From Actinomycetes bacterium (GTDB lineage Bacteria > Actinomycetota > Actinomycetes > Propionibacteriales > Propionibacteriaceae): a stretch of DNA of 64,000 nucleotides. The notes below the pieces were generated by a model. That model saw nothing but the letters and a program-made list of their open reading frames with translations, was not told where the DNA came from and did no database searches. Location: contig JAEXAS010000009.1 in NCBI GenBank assembly GCA_023458095.1, positions 310,001-374,000 of the forward strand, written 5' to 3'. Position numbers and translations under genes: made by a program. Shown here one piece after another: positions 16,946 through 26,113 of this stretch (position 1 is the stretch's first letter; each line of letters opens with the position of its first letter).

Positions 16946-17887
16946 CTAGCGAGGCTTCTCGCGGCCCGGGCGATGGTCCGGCTTGGGCATCACTGTTTGC
17001 GGAATGTCGGGCTCCGCAGCGGGCTCTGGCACCATTCCGGCAGTTGGGCCTTGACCTTCGACATGTCGAGCACCACGATGCAGCCGAGCCTCCACAACTC
17101 CGGCCAACCGAGTGAGCAGATAGTTCAACACGATGTACATCGCCGCCAGAACGAACAGCGCCGGAATCAGGTTGCCGTAGCGGGTCGACAGATTGGTTCC
17201 AGCCCGTAGCAGCTCGGAGTAGGCGATCATCGAGCCCAACGCCGAGTCCTTCACGATGACAACCAACTGGCTCAGCATGGAGGGCAGCATGGCCGTGATC
17301 GCCTGCGGCAGCAGGATGATCCGCAAGGTCTGAAAAGATGTCAGCCCGATCGCGAGGCCCGACTCACGCTGGCCGCGCGGCAGCGAGCCCACTCCCGAAC
17401 GCACCAGTTCGGCGAGCACGCAGGAGTTGTAGACAGTCAGCCCCACCACCACACCGAACAGCGGCAGCAGGTTGCCACCCAGGTGCAACGTGAACAGCCC
17501 CGCGTAGTAGGCGAACAGCATCATCATGAGCACGGGGACGGCCCGGAAGAACTCCACGAAGCCACCCGTGGCCCACCGCACCCAGCGATGCTGAGACAGT
17601 CGACCCATCCCCAACAGGAGCCCGAAACAGATCGCCAGCACCACCGAGATCACCGAGGCCACCACGGTTCCGACCAACCCCGGCAGCAGATAGGCCGTCC
17701 AAGTGTCAGCTTGGAGGAAGGGCAGCCACTTCTCGGCGGTGAACTGGTTGTTTTCGGGATTGGCCAGCCCGACCACCATCAGGGCTAACAGTCCGCCGAT
17801 CAGCCCGGCACCGAGGACGGCGACCACGATGTGCAATCGCCGAGCTTTGGGCCCAGGCGCGTCGAAGAGGACCGAGGCTTCGCTCAT
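16946..17887 (-). CDS. gluD: Glutamate-type ABC transporter permease GluD
   Basis: 313-residue inner-membrane permease of the polar amino acid (HisM/GluD) family. A first membrane segment lies at about 20-42, and the BPD_transp_1 domain covers about 75-275 with the coupling motif region around ELVRSGVGSLPRGQRESGLAIG. The C-terminal 40 residues are a proline-rich cytoplasmic tail. The ATG at 17887 overlaps the gluC stop (ATGA). Last gene of the four-gene importer operon. Specificity for glutamate/aspartate is inferred from operon layout. Confidence 0.88.
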   Translation of the reverse strand: MSEASVLFDAPGPKARRLHIVVAVLGAGLIGGLLALMVVGLANPENNQFTAEKWLPFLQADTWTAYLLPGLVGTVVASVISVVLAICFGLLLGMGRLSQHRWVRWATGGFVEFFRAVPVLMMMLFAYYAGLFTLHLGGNLLPLFGVVVGLTVYNSCVLAELVRSGVGSLPRGQRESGLAIGLTSFQTLRIILLPQAITAMLPSMLSQLVVIVKDSALGSMIAYSELLRAGTNLSTRYGNLIPALFVLAAMYIVLNYLLTRLAGVVEARLHRGARHVEGQGPTAGMVPEPAAEPDIPQTVMPKPDHRPGREKPR

Positions 17888-18573
17888 CGCTGCACCGCCA
17901 GCCGTTGGGAGAGCCAGGTGAAGAACAGTCCGATGGGCAAAGTCAACACCACGAAGCCCGTCGCCATGATCGCGAAGATCCAGTACAGCAGTGAGCTGTT
18001 GAACTCGATCATGTTGCGCATCATGTAGGCGGCCTCGGCGACGCCGACGGTGGCGACCACTGTGGTGTTCTTGGTCAAGGCGATCAAGGTATTGCCCAGC
18101 GGCGAGATGGCCCCTCGAAAGGCCTGCGGCAACACGACGTGACGCAGGCTCGGACCGAAGGACAGCCCAATGGCGCGGGCCGCTTCGGCCTGGCCTTTGG
18201 GCACGGTGTTGATGCCGCTGCGAAGCGCCTCGGCCACAAAGGAGGCGTGGTAGACCGCAATCGCGACCACCGCCCACCGGAAGCTGTTGTCCACAATGAA
18301 GGTCGACGAGTTCGGATCGGCCAGATTCAGCCGCAAAGCATCCGCGAAACCCAACGAGGTGAGTGCCACGATCAAGGTCAGCGGCGTGTTGCGGACGATG
18401 GTCACATAGGCAGAGCCGAAGCGCTGCAGCACACCGACCGGAGACACCCGCAATACCGCGATCACCGTCCCGATGATCAAGGCACCGACCGCACCCCAGA
18501 CCGTCAACTGGATGGTCATCCAGAACGCCCCCAGCACGTCGTAGGTGCCGAAGAGTTCAGCGAACTCCGCCAT
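17884..18573 (-). CDS. gluC: Glutamate-type ABC transporter permease GluC
   Basis: 229-residue permease pairing with GluD. It has about five membrane segments and the coupling loop EALRSGINTVPKGQAEAARA, where the ATPase docks. ATG at 18573 is favoured because a G-rich ribosome-binding site sits 6 nt upstream; GTG at 18579 is also possible. A 40-bp hairpin separates it from gluB, which may lower permease expression relative to the binding protein. Confidence 0.88.
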   Translation of the reverse strand: MAEFAELFGTYDVLGAFWMTIQLTVWGAVGALIIGTVIAVLRVSPVGVLQRFGSAYVTIVRNTPLTLIVALTSLGFADALRLNLADPNSSTFIVDNSFRWAVVAIAVYHASFVAEALRSGINTVPKGQAEAARAIGLSFGPSLRHVVLPQAFRGAISPLGNTLIALTKNTTVVATVGVAEAAYMMRNMIEFNSSLLYWIFAIMATGFVVLTLPIGLFFTWLSQRLAVQR

Positions 18574-18602
18574 GGGCACCCCCGTTCCAGCACGGATTCA
18601 GG

Positions 18603-18642
18603 TGCTGCCGGGGGCCCGGTTGGTGACCGGACCCCCGCAGCA
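18603..18642 (-). terminator. Intra-operon hairpin between gluB and gluC
   Basis: Large stem-loop: TGCTGC, GGGGG and CCGGT on one side pair with ACCGG, CCCCC and GCAGCA on the other, with a small internal loop and a 5-nt apical loop. No U-run follows. It may act as a 3' stabiliser for gluB mRNA or a partial terminator, giving more binding protein than permease. Confidence 0.65.
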
Positions 18643-18650
18643 GGCAATGA

Positions 18651-19481
18651 CTAGGAACACGCATCGGGCGTGGGCGGGTTCACCGCCGCGTCCGGCTTGA
18701 ACCCGGACTTACCCACGGTGTCGTCCAGTGCCTTCTGCCAGGCCCCGTCACTGACCATCTTCTGTAGGGCGGCGTTGATCTTGGTGCACAGCGCGGTATC
18801 GCCCTTCTTGATACCCACCCCGTAGCGCTCTTCACTGAATGGCTTGCCGACCACCTTGAACTTGCCCGCGTACTGCGGCTGTGCAGCGAAGCCCGCCAGG
18901 ATCACGTTGTCGGTGGTCACCGCGTCAATGGCTCCCGAAGCGAGAGCCTCCACACACTTGGAGTAGGTGTCGTATTCCTTCAGTTGCACCTGTCCGGCGA
19001 ACTTCTCCTTCACCTTGCTGGCCGACGTCGACCCGACCACCGAACACAGCTTCTTCCCATTGAGCGAATCCGGCCCGGTGATGTCGGTGTTGTTGGCAGC
19101 CACCAGAAGGTCCTGCCCGGCCACGAAGTACGGGCCGGCGAAGGAGACCTTCTTCTTGCGATCGTCGGTGATCGAGTAGGTGGCGAAGATCATCTTCACC
19201 TGGTCGGACTGCAGCATCGTCTCCCGCTGGGCCGAGGGTGTCTCTTTGAAGTCGATGCTGGTGTAGCCCAGTTCGTTGGCGACGTACTTGGCCACCTCCA
19301 CATCAAAGCCGGTATAGGTGTCGCCCTCCTTCAGTCCGAGGCCCGGCTGATCGAACTTGATGCCGATCGCCACAGCACCCCCGGTATCACCCGATGGCGT
19401 CGTCGTGCTCGTGCAGGCTGACAGGCTCAGCGTCAACGCGAGTGCTCCTGCCAGCAGCCCGAACGGTTTGGTCAGCTTCAT
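18651..19481 (-). CDS. gluB: Glutamate-type ABC transporter substrate-binding lipoprotein
   Basis: 276-residue solute-binding lipoprotein. The signal peptide ends in a lipobox, LSAC, with Cys22 as the lipidated residue, followed by a Ser/Thr linker. The SBP_bac_3 fold is recognised from GLKEGDTYTGFDVEVAKYVA and the DAVTTDNVILAG hinge region. It captures a polar amino acid outside the membrane for the GluCD channel. It sits 33 nt downstream of gluA with its own AGGAGG-like site, and ahead of a strong hairpin. Confidence 0.9.
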   Translation of the reverse strand: MKLTKPFGLLAGALALTLSLSACTSTTTPSGDTGGAVAIGIKFDQPGLGLKEGDTYTGFDVEVAKYVANELGYTSIDFKETPSAQRETMLQSDQVKMIFATYSITDDRKKKVSFAGPYFVAGQDLLVAANNTDITGPDSLNGKKLCSVVGSTSASKVKEKFAGQVQLKEYDTYSKCVEALASGAIDAVTTDNVILAGFAAQPQYAGKFKVVGKPFSEERYGVGIKKGDTALCTKINAALQKMVSDGAWQKALDDTVGKSGFKPDAAVNPPTPDACS

Positions 19482-19514
19482 CTTTCCTCCTTGGTTGGGT
19501 ACTTCGGTGGGAAA

Positions 19515-20288
19515 TCAATGGGTCAAGATCTTGCTGAGAAAGTCTTTGGCTCGGCCGCTTTGCGGATTCTGGAAAAATTCATCAGGGGTGTTCTCTTCGA
19601 CGATCTGACCCTCGGACATGAACACCACCCGGTCGGCGGCCTTGCGAGCAAAGCCCATTTCGTGGGTGACCACGATCATGGTCATTCCGGCGCGAGCCAG
19701 GGTCACCATCACGTCGAGTACCTCGTTGACCATCTCCGGATCCAGTGCCGAGGTCGGTTCGTCGAATAGAATGACTTTCGGATCCATGGCCAAGGCGCGG
19801 GCGATCGCCACCCGCTGCTGCTGACCCCCAGAAAGCTGCGCGGGAAATTTGTCGACCTGATCGCTCACCCCGACCCGCTCCAAGAGTTCTAGCGCACGGG
19901 CTTTGGCCTTGTCAGCTTTGACATGGCGCGCCTTCGTGGGACCCAGGGTCACATTCTCCAGGACTGTCTTGTGGGCGAACAGATTGAACGACTGGAACAC
20001 CATTCCCACGTCTGCTCGGAGATTGGCCAAAGCTCTGCCCTCCTCGGGCAGGAGCTTGCCGTCAATGGTGATCGTTCCCGAATCGATGGTCTCAAGTCGA
20101 TTGATCGCCCGGCACAGCGTGGACTTTCCCGACCCCGAAGGCCCCAGAATGACCACGACTTCACCACGGCTGACGCTGAGGTTGATATCAGCCAGAACGT
20201 GCAGTGTTCCGAAGTGCTTATTGACCTGGTCCAGGACGACCAGCGGGCCATCTGGGGTCAGCGATGACGTCGATTCTGAGGCCAGCAT
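19515..20288 (-). CDS. gluA: Glutamate-type ABC transporter ATPase
   Basis: 257-residue ATPase energising the importer. Walker A GPSGSGKST, the Q-loop, signature LSGGQQQRVAIARA, Walker B VILFDEP and the H-loop THEMG are all present. First gene of gluABCD. ATG at 20288 is preceded by TAGGTT exactly 6 nt upstream and no ribosome-binding site, so a leaderless mRNA is predicted. Separated by 95 bp from the sigma-factor gene upstream on the same strand. Confidence 0.92.
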   Translation of the reverse strand: MLASESTSSLTPDGPLVVLDQVNKHFGTLHVLADINLSVSRGEVVVILGPSGSGKSTLCRAINRLETIDSGTITIDGKLLPEEGRALANLRADVGMVFQSFNLFAHKTVLENVTLGPTKARHVKADKAKARALELLERVGVSDQVDKFPAQLSGGQQQRVAIARALAMDPKVILFDEPTSALDPEMVNEVLDVMVTLARAGMTMIVVTHEMGFARKAADRVVFMSEGQIVEENTPDEFFQNPQSGRAKDFLSKILTH

Positions 20289-20294
20289 GTTTCG

Positions 20295-20300
20295 AACCTA
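20295..20300 (-). promoter_or_regulatory. -10 hexamer of leaderless gluABCD promoter
   Basis: TAGGTT on the minus strand exactly 6 nt before the ATG at 20288; no Shine-Dalgarno. Confidence 0.6.
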
Positions 20301-20383
20301 ACCGAGCCAGGGCGTGAAACGCCACGACCTCGAGGTTTCAATCGGGTCACAAACCGGCACGCCATTACGACGCGACGCGAAAA

Positions 20384-21787
20384 TCAGTCCAGATAATCGC
20401 GCAAGACCTGCGACCGCGACGGGTGGCGCAGCTTGCTCATGGTCTTGGACTCGATCTGACGGATCCGCTCTCGGGTCACCCCGTAGACCTTCCCGATCTC
20501 GTCCAACGTCTTGGGCTGACCATCGGTGAGTCCGAAGCGCATGCTCACCACGCCGGCCTCGCGCTCGCTGAGGGTGTCCAGCACGTCGTGCAGTTGCTCC
20601 TGCAGCAAGGTGAAGTTCACAGCCTCGGCCGGGACGACTGCCTCGGAGTCCTCGATCAGGTCGCCGAACTCCGAATCGCCGTCTTCACCCAGGGGCGTGT
20701 GCAGGCTGATCGGCTCGCGTCCGTACTTCTGGACCTCGACGACCTTCTCCGGGGTCATGTCGAGTTCCTTGGCCAATTCCTCCGGCGTGGGTTCGCGACC
20801 CAGATCCTGCAGCATCTGACGCTGAACCCGAGCGAGCTTGTTGATGACCTCAACCATGTGCACCGGAATACGGATGGTGCGGGCCTGATCGGCCATGGCT
20901 CGGGTGATCGCCTGCTTGATCCACCAGGTGGCATAGGTGGAGAACTTGTACCCCTTGGTGTAGTCGAACTTCTCCACCGCGCGAATCAGACCCAGGTTGC
21001 CTTCCTGGATCAGGTCGAGGAAGAGCATTCCGCGGCCGGTGTAGCGCTTGGCCAGTGACACCACCAGTCGCAGGTTGGCCTCCAGCAGGTGGTTCTTCGC
21101 GTGACGTCCGTCTTCGGCGATCCACTCCAGATCGTCAGCATCGGAGCCACCATTGCCCTCGTTGAGGGTTTCCTCGGCGAACAGACCGGCCTCAATGCGC
21201 TTGGCGAGCTGAACCTCCTGCTCGGCGTTCAGCAAGGCCACCTTGCCGATCTGTTTGAGGTAGTCCTTCACGGGGTCGGCGGTGGCGCCGGCAGCCATCA
21301 CCTGCTGCTCGGGTTCGTCGGCGTCATCGGTGTCGGACAGGCTGAAGCCCTCGTCCTCGGTGAGCTCAGCCTCAGTCTTGGCTGCCTCAGCGGGTTCGAA
21401 GGTGTTCTCATCGACGTCGTCCAGGCTGCGCTTCTTGCCGCCGACGGTGATCACCACGTCGTCACCCTCGCGACTGACCTTGGCAGCCTTTTCGACCACG
21501 GCGGCTTCGACGGTGACGACCTCGACCTCTTCGACGACCGCCGACTCCGCATCGTCGGAGTCATCAGAGTCGTCGGCGTCGAGCTCGTCCAGATCGGCAA
21601 CTTCGTCATCGACGATGACATCGTCGGTGGGCTCAACATCATCGGCTGGGGTCTGCGGCGAACCCGGGGCGGAATCAGGGGCGGGCGCAACAGCCTTTTC
21701 CGCAGCTTTGCGAGGGCGCCGTTTCGGGGGTGCGGCTACGGTTTCTTCTTCAACCGACGCGGCAGCGGCACGAGAGCGTGGAGACAC
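20384..21787 (-). CDS. sigA: Primary RNA polymerase sigma factor (SigA/HrdB type)
   Basis: 467-residue housekeeping sigma-70. The N-terminal about 170 residues are first basic/alanine-rich (KRRPRKAAEKA), then very acidic (region 1.1-like). Conserved regions begin at DPVKDYLKQIGKV (1.2) and continue through region 2 (FLDLIQEGNLGLIRAVEKFD, FSTYATWWIKQAITRAM), region 3 and the region 4 helix-turn-helix GVTRERIRQIESK, ending LRDYLD. GTG at 21787 is chosen because GAGAGG lies 7 nt upstream; the TTG five codons earlier has no such site. It reads the TAnnnT -10 elements noted in this window. Confidence 0.93.
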   Translation of the reverse strand: MSPRSRAAAASVEEETVAAPPKRRPRKAAEKAVAPAPDSAPGSPQTPADDVEPTDDVIVDDEVADLDELDADDSDDSDDAESAVVEEVEVVTVEAAVVEKAAKVSREGDDVVITVGGKKRSLDDVDENTFEPAEAAKTEAELTEDEGFSLSDTDDADEPEQQVMAAGATADPVKDYLKQIGKVALLNAEQEVQLAKRIEAGLFAEETLNEGNGGSDADDLEWIAEDGRHAKNHLLEANLRLVVSLAKRYTGRGMLFLDLIQEGNLGLIRAVEKFDYTKGYKFSTYATWWIKQAITRAMADQARTIRIPVHMVEVINKLARVQRQMLQDLGREPTPEELAKELDMTPEKVVEVQKYGREPISLHTPLGEDGDSEFGDLIEDSEAVVPAEAVNFTLLQEQLHDVLDTLSEREAGVVSMRFGLTDGQPKTLDEIGKVYGVTRERIRQIESKTMSKLRHPSRSQVLRDYLD

Positions 21788-21899
21788 TAGCAAACCTCTC
21801 AAAAATCGTTACAGGGCGCGCAACAACCGGGAGCTGTCAATCCCTTCGATCAGGCCATTGTGCCACGTGCATCCGATTCGCCCAACCTGCCGCGCCTCA

Positions 21900-21905
21900 T
21901 AGAGT
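21900..21905 (+). promoter_or_regulatory. -10 hexamer of leaderless S9A peptidase gene
   Basis: TAGAGT exactly 6 nt before the ATG at 21912; no Shine-Dalgarno. Confidence 0.6.
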
Positions 21906-21911
21906 GTCGCC

Positions 21912-24029
21912 ATGTCGTCCGTACCGTCGCCACCTGTCGCCACCCGTCGCGAGCACCGTCGCCGCCATCATGGCGACACCTTCGTCGATCCCTATGCCTG
22001 GATGCGGGACAAGACCGCACCGGAGTTCGAAGCGTTGCTCGCCGCGGAGAACGAGTACACCGCAGCCATGACCGCCCACCAAGGGGCGCTGCGTACCGAC
22101 ATCTACAACGACATCGCTGCCCGAACCAAGCAGACCGATCTCAGCGTCCCAGAGTTCGCACGGCACCAGGGCCTAGGCAGCTACTGGTACTACGCCCGTA
22201 CCCAGCAGGGCCACGACTACCCCAGTCTGCATCGGTGTCCAGCCCAGGACCGCGATCACCTGCCCTCCACCGACGGCAGGCAGATCGATGGCGAAGAGCT
22301 CCTGCTGGACCTGCAAGCGCTTTCGGCCGACTTCGACTTCCTCGGCTTGGGGGTCTTCGCCGTTGCCCCCAATGGGCGACGAGTGGCCTACTCGCTGGAC
22401 TCCCGCGGCGATGAGCGTTTCGATCTTCGCTTCCGTGATCTCATCACCGGCGAAGAGCTTCCCGATTCGATCACCGACATTTCTGGCGGTGGCGCCTGGC
22501 TTGACGACCACAGCTTCTGCTACCTGCGAGTGGACGCGGCCTGGCGGCCCCATCAGTTGTGGCTCCACCGCTTGGGACACAGCGAGGACGAGTTGCTTTA
22601 CACCGAGCCTGACGAGCGCTTCTGGCTGTCGGTGGAGTCTTCTCGCGATGATCATTTCGTGATCGTCAGCGCGGGCAGCAAGAACACCACCCAAACGTGG
22701 CTGATCGATCCCAGCCAGCTTCCGCTGCGGTTGCGCAGCGTCGCGGAGCGTCGCGAGGGCGTCGAATACGACGTCGAGGTGGCCAGCGATCGGCTGTTCA
22801 TCGTCCACAACGACACCGCCCCCGATTTCGCCTTGGCCGAGGCGCCACTGTCAGCGACTTCTTTCGATCAATGGCGCACCATCTGGGCTGGCGAGCCCGG
22901 CGTGCGCCTGCTCGGCGTCAGCGCGTACGACCGGGTCTTGGTGATCAGCGAGCGGCGCGACGGCTTGGAACAGGTGGCCCTGCGTCCCCGTGATGCCTCC
23001 GGCGCCGTCGCAGACCCGGTGGTCATCGAGTTCGACGAACCCCTGTTCAGCGTCGATGTCGATGATGGCGACGAGGCCGACACTGACCGCATTCGCCTGC
23101 ACTACCAGTCCTTGGTCACTCCTCCTCAAGTCTTGGAATACCGCCTCGACGACGGCAGCCGCACTGTGCTTCGAAGCCGACCGGTGTTGGACCACCCCAC
23201 CGAGGGCCCCTACCGGCCCACCGACTACGTCCAGCGCCGGGAGTGGGCTACGGCAACCGACGGCACCCGCGTCCCTATCTCGGTGGTGTACCGCGCCGAC
23301 ACGGTCATCGACGGAACCGCAGGCGGCTTGCTTTATGGCTATGGCGCCTACGAGATCAGCCTGTCCCCCACCTTCTCCATCGCACGGCTCAGCCTGTTGG
23401 ATCGGGGCTATGTCTACGCGATGGCCCACGTGCGCGGCGGCGGCGAGCTCGGGCGCCGCTGGTATGAACAAGGTCGGCTGGCAGCCAAGCAGAACTCCTT
23501 CACCGATTTCGTGGCCTGTGCCGAACGGTTGATCGAACTGGGTTATGTCGCACCCAACCGGCTGGCCATTGAGGGCGGCAGCGCCGGCGGACTACTGATC
23601 GGAGCCGTCCTCAACCTCGCGCCGCAGCTGTTCCGGGCCGCGCACGCCGCAGTGCCTTTCGTCGACGCCTTAACCACCGTGCTTGACCCCGAACTGCCGC
23701 TCACCGTGACCGAATGGGAGGAATGGGGTGATCCGCTCCACGATCCGCAGGTCTATGCCCGGATGCGGGGCTACTCGCCCTACGAGAACGTCCACCCCGG
23801 GGCATATCCGGCGATTCTGGTGACCACCAGCCTCAACGACACTCGCGTGGAAGTGACTGAACCGGCCAAGTGGGTGGCCGCGCTACGCCACACCACCGGG
23901 TCTAACCAACCGGTGCTACTGCGGACGGAACTCGTGGCCGGCCACGCCGGCGCATCGGGGCGTTATCAGGCCTGGCGCGATGCCGCTTTCGAGCTGGCCT
24001 GGCTTATCGATCAGACCGCCGCGGAGTAG
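21912..24029 (+). CDS. ptrB: Oligopeptidase B-like S9A serine peptidase
   Basis: 705-residue prolyl-oligopeptidase-family enzyme. The start HHGDTFVDPYAWMRDK is typical of oligopeptidase B, then a seven-bladed propeller region, then the catalytic domain with Ser557 in EGGSAGGLL, Asp643 in SLNDTRV and His678 in VAGHAGASGR. Oligopeptidase B cuts short peptides after Arg or Lys; this specificity is inferred. No signal peptide, so cytosolic. Leaderless start with TAGAGT 6 nt upstream. Divergent from sigA. Confidence 0.88.
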   Translation: MSSVPSPPVATRREHRRRHHGDTFVDPYAWMRDKTAPEFEALLAAENEYTAAMTAHQGALRTDIYNDIAARTKQTDLSVPEFARHQGLGSYWYYARTQQGHDYPSLHRCPAQDRDHLPSTDGRQIDGEELLLDLQALSADFDFLGLGVFAVAPNGRRVAYSLDSRGDERFDLRFRDLITGEELPDSITDISGGGAWLDDHSFCYLRVDAAWRPHQLWLHRLGHSEDELLYTEPDERFWLSVESSRDDHFVIVSAGSKNTTQTWLIDPSQLPLRLRSVAERREGVEYDVEVASDRLFIVHNDTAPDFALAEAPLSATSFDQWRTIWAGEPGVRLLGVSAYDRVLVISERRDGLEQVALRPRDASGAVADPVVIEFDEPLFSVDVDDGDEADTDRIRLHYQSLVTPPQVLEYRLDDGSRTVLRSRPVLDHPTEGPYRPTDYVQRREWATATDGTRVPISVVYRADTVIDGTAGGLLYGYGAYEISLSPTFSIARLSLLDRGYVYAMAHVRGGGELGRRWYEQGRLAAKQNSFTDFVACAERLIELGYVAPNRLAIEGGSAGGLLIGAVLNLAPQLFRAAHAAVPFVDALTTVLDPELPLTVTEWEEWGDPLHDPQVYARMRGYSPYENVHPGAYPAILVTTSLNDTRVEVTEPAKWVAALRHTTGSNQPVLLRTELVAGHAGASGRYQAWRDAAFELAWLIDQTAAE

Positions 24030-24220
24030 GCCTGTCTGAGCTCCGGCTGAGGGCCCGCTGAGCAGTGCGGCCAACCCTGAGTACTACGGTCAGGCCCCCC
24101 TATCAGACCGTGGTCTGAATCTGGGTGGCCGTCCTGCCCCCGCAGTCGACAAGGCCGCGTCCGGGCACAAAACGGCGTGGGGTTGGCGTTGTACTTGGGG
24201 CAAGCGAAAAGGAGCCCACC

Positions 24221-25171
24221 GTGATTTCAACCGCACACCGGATCCGCAGCACTGACGGAATCGATGGCAAGGACGCCGTAGGTCTGTACTTGGACGGGAT
24301 AGCCAAGACCCCGCTGCTCACCGCGCCTGAAGAGGTCGAGCTGGCTCGGCTCATCGAAGCCGGACGCTACGCCCAGACCATTCTCGACAATGAGTTGAAC
24401 GCCGAAGATGCCGCCGGACACACCGTCAAGGCTACCGAGGATGAGTTGCGCCGCATCGCCGATGAGGGCCATGCCGCCATGCAGCGGTTCATCACTGCGA
24501 ACCTGCGCCTGGTGGTGTCGGTCGCCCGCAAGTACGGGCGAGCCCAGATGCCGCTGTTGGACCTGGTGCAAGAGGGCAATACCGGTTTGATCCGTGCGGT
24601 CGAGAAGTTCGACTACACCAAGGGTTTCAAGTTCTCCACCTACGCAACGTGGTGGGTGCGTCAGTCGATCTCGCGAGGCATCGCCCAGCAGGGTCGCATC
24701 GTCCGGCTGCCGGTCCATGTGGCCGAGCAAGTGAATCAGGTCTCGGCGGTCCGCCGGACGCTCGAACGCCGCCTGGGCCGGGAGCCGGAACTCGCTGAGA
24801 TCGCTGCGGAGCTTGAGACGCCGATCGAGCAGATCATCGATCTCATCCGGCTCGCCCGCGACCATGTCAGCTTGGACGCCCCGATCGAGGAGGACGGCGA
24901 CACCGCCCTCGGCGATCTGATGGCTCGGGAGACCTCACCGGGGCCCGACGAGATGGTCTTGGACGCTGAGGACCGCTCCCGCCTGGAAGGCATGTTGTCC
25001 AGTCTGGATGAGCGCTCCGCTGATGTTGTTCGGCGCCGTTACGGGCTGCTGGACGGCCGTCAGGCGAAGCTCGCCGATATCGCCGCGGTGTGGGGCATCA
25101 CCGCCGAACGGGTGCGGCAGATCGAGCGTCACGCCATTTCGAAGCTGCGGACTGAGGCCGACGCGGCCTGA
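24221..25171 (+). CDS. sigB: Second principal-type sigma-70 factor (SigB/HrdA-like)
   Basis: 316-residue sigma-70 group 2 factor. It lacks the long acidic N-terminus of the upstream sigma factor and starts near region 1.2 (DAVGLYLDGIAKTPLLT). Regions 2 (LLDLVQEGNTGLIRAVEKFD), 3 and 4 (ITAERVRQIERHAISKLR) are intact. The GTG at 24221 follows AAAGGAG with 6-7 nt spacing. Group 2 factors of this type control stationary-phase or stress genes in actinobacteria. Downstream lies a strong bidirectional terminator. Confidence 0.9.
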   Translation: MISTAHRIRSTDGIDGKDAVGLYLDGIAKTPLLTAPEEVELARLIEAGRYAQTILDNELNAEDAAGHTVKATEDELRRIADEGHAAMQRFITANLRLVVSVARKYGRAQMPLLDLVQEGNTGLIRAVEKFDYTKGFKFSTYATWWVRQSISRGIAQQGRIVRLPVHVAEQVNQVSAVRRTLERRLGREPELAEIAAELETPIEQIIDLIRLARDHVSLDAPIEEDGDTALGDLMARETSPGPDEMVLDAEDRSRLEGMLSSLDERSADVVRRRYGLLDGRQAKLADIAAVWGITAERVRQIERHAISKLRTEADAA

Positions 25172-25186
25172 CTCCGCCACAGACTC

Positions 25187-25224
25187 AAAGCCCCGGACCG
25201 CATTCCGCGCCGGTCCGGGGCTTT
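25187..25224. terminator. Bidirectional terminator between sigB and tesB
   Basis: Perfect 14-bp stem (25187-25200 with 25211-25224) and a 10-nt loop. The ends are AAA/TTT, so each strand carries a short U-run after the stem; the flanking genes are convergent. Confidence 0.85.
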
Positions 25225-25240
25225 GACATGCCTGGACCGG

Positions 25241-26107
25241 TCAGGGTCGAATCATTCGGATCAGGCCTTCCTGGGCGCAAGAGGCCACCAGGGTGTCGCC
25301 GCTGAACATGCGCCCAAAGCTGAAACCCAAACCCGCTGAGGCGGAAGGCGAGACTTGGTCATAGAGCGTCCACTGGTCAGCCCGAGCCGGCCGGTGAAAC
25401 CACATCGAATGATCAATCGAGGCGACCTGCATGGCCGGGCCGGCGAAGTCCACAGGGTGCGGCACCGTGCTGACGGCCAACAAGGTGAGATCGCTGGCAT
25501 AGGCCAGCACCGCCTGGTGTAGCCGCTCGTCAGCGGGCAGTTCACTGCCTGCTCGCACCCAGACCTTCATGTCGGCATCGGAGCGTCCCCGCGCGCTCAG
25601 TGCAGAGGTGTCGGAGGCGAATCGCACGTCCAGCACACCCCACTCGCGACGCCAGGCGTCGGTCTCACGCTGCGAACGCGCCCCCAGCACCTCGGCCAGC
25701 GGCGGGCACTCCTGTGGCGGGGGCACCTGTCCCGGCGGTAGGTCTGCATGATTCAAGCCGGTCTCGGGCACATGGAAGGAGCCGATCATGCTGAAGATCT
25801 CCCGGCCGTCCTGGGAGGCCACCACCCGGCGTGTGGAGAAGCTGCCGCCATCACGAGTGAGTTCGACGGCATAGCTGATGGGCACCCCCACCCGTCCAGC
25901 CCGCAGGAAATGGGCCCCCAAGGAATGCGCCAGCCGATCCTCAGCGACGGTGCGGTAAGCCGCCATCAGTGCCTGGGCCAGCACCTGACCGCCAAAGACT
26001 CTTTGGATGAGTCGGCCCTGTGGATCCCCATCATGTCCGACAAAGACCGATTCCTCGGTTTGGGTCAGGTCAAGCAGGCCGATCAACTCGGCAACAGATT
26101 CGGGCAC
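25241..26107 (-). CDS. tesB: Acyl-CoA thioesterase II (TesB type)
   Basis: 288-residue double-hotdog thioesterase that hydrolyses acyl-CoA to fatty acid and CoA. FGGQVLAQALMAA and HSLGAHFLRAGRVGVPI in the N-terminal hotdog and ASIDHSMWFHRPARADQWTLYD in the C-terminal one are characteristic. The family catalytic Asp is likely in SIDHSMWFH. GTG at 26107 lies 6 nt after the PAC2 stop, so the pair is an operon. Convergent with sigB. Confidence 0.92.
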   Translation of the reverse strand: MPESVAELIGLLDLTQTEESVFVGHDGDPQGRLIQRVFGGQVLAQALMAAYRTVAEDRLAHSLGAHFLRAGRVGVPISYAVELTRDGGSFSTRRVVASQDGREIFSMIGSFHVPETGLNHADLPPGQVPPPQECPPLAEVLGARSQRETDAWRREWGVLDVRFASDTSALSARGRSDADMKVWVRAGSELPADERLHQAVLAYASDLTLLAVSTVPHPVDFAGPAMQVASIDHSMWFHRPARADQWTLYDQVSPSASAGLGFSFGRMFSGDTLVASCAQEGLIRMIRP

Positions 26108-26113
26108 AGCCGC

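Noticed and set aside
20301..20383. Terminator between sigA and gluA
   Set aside because: Only a 5-bp GGCGT/ACGCC hairpin and a 10-bp palindrome are visible, without a U-run; too weak to call.
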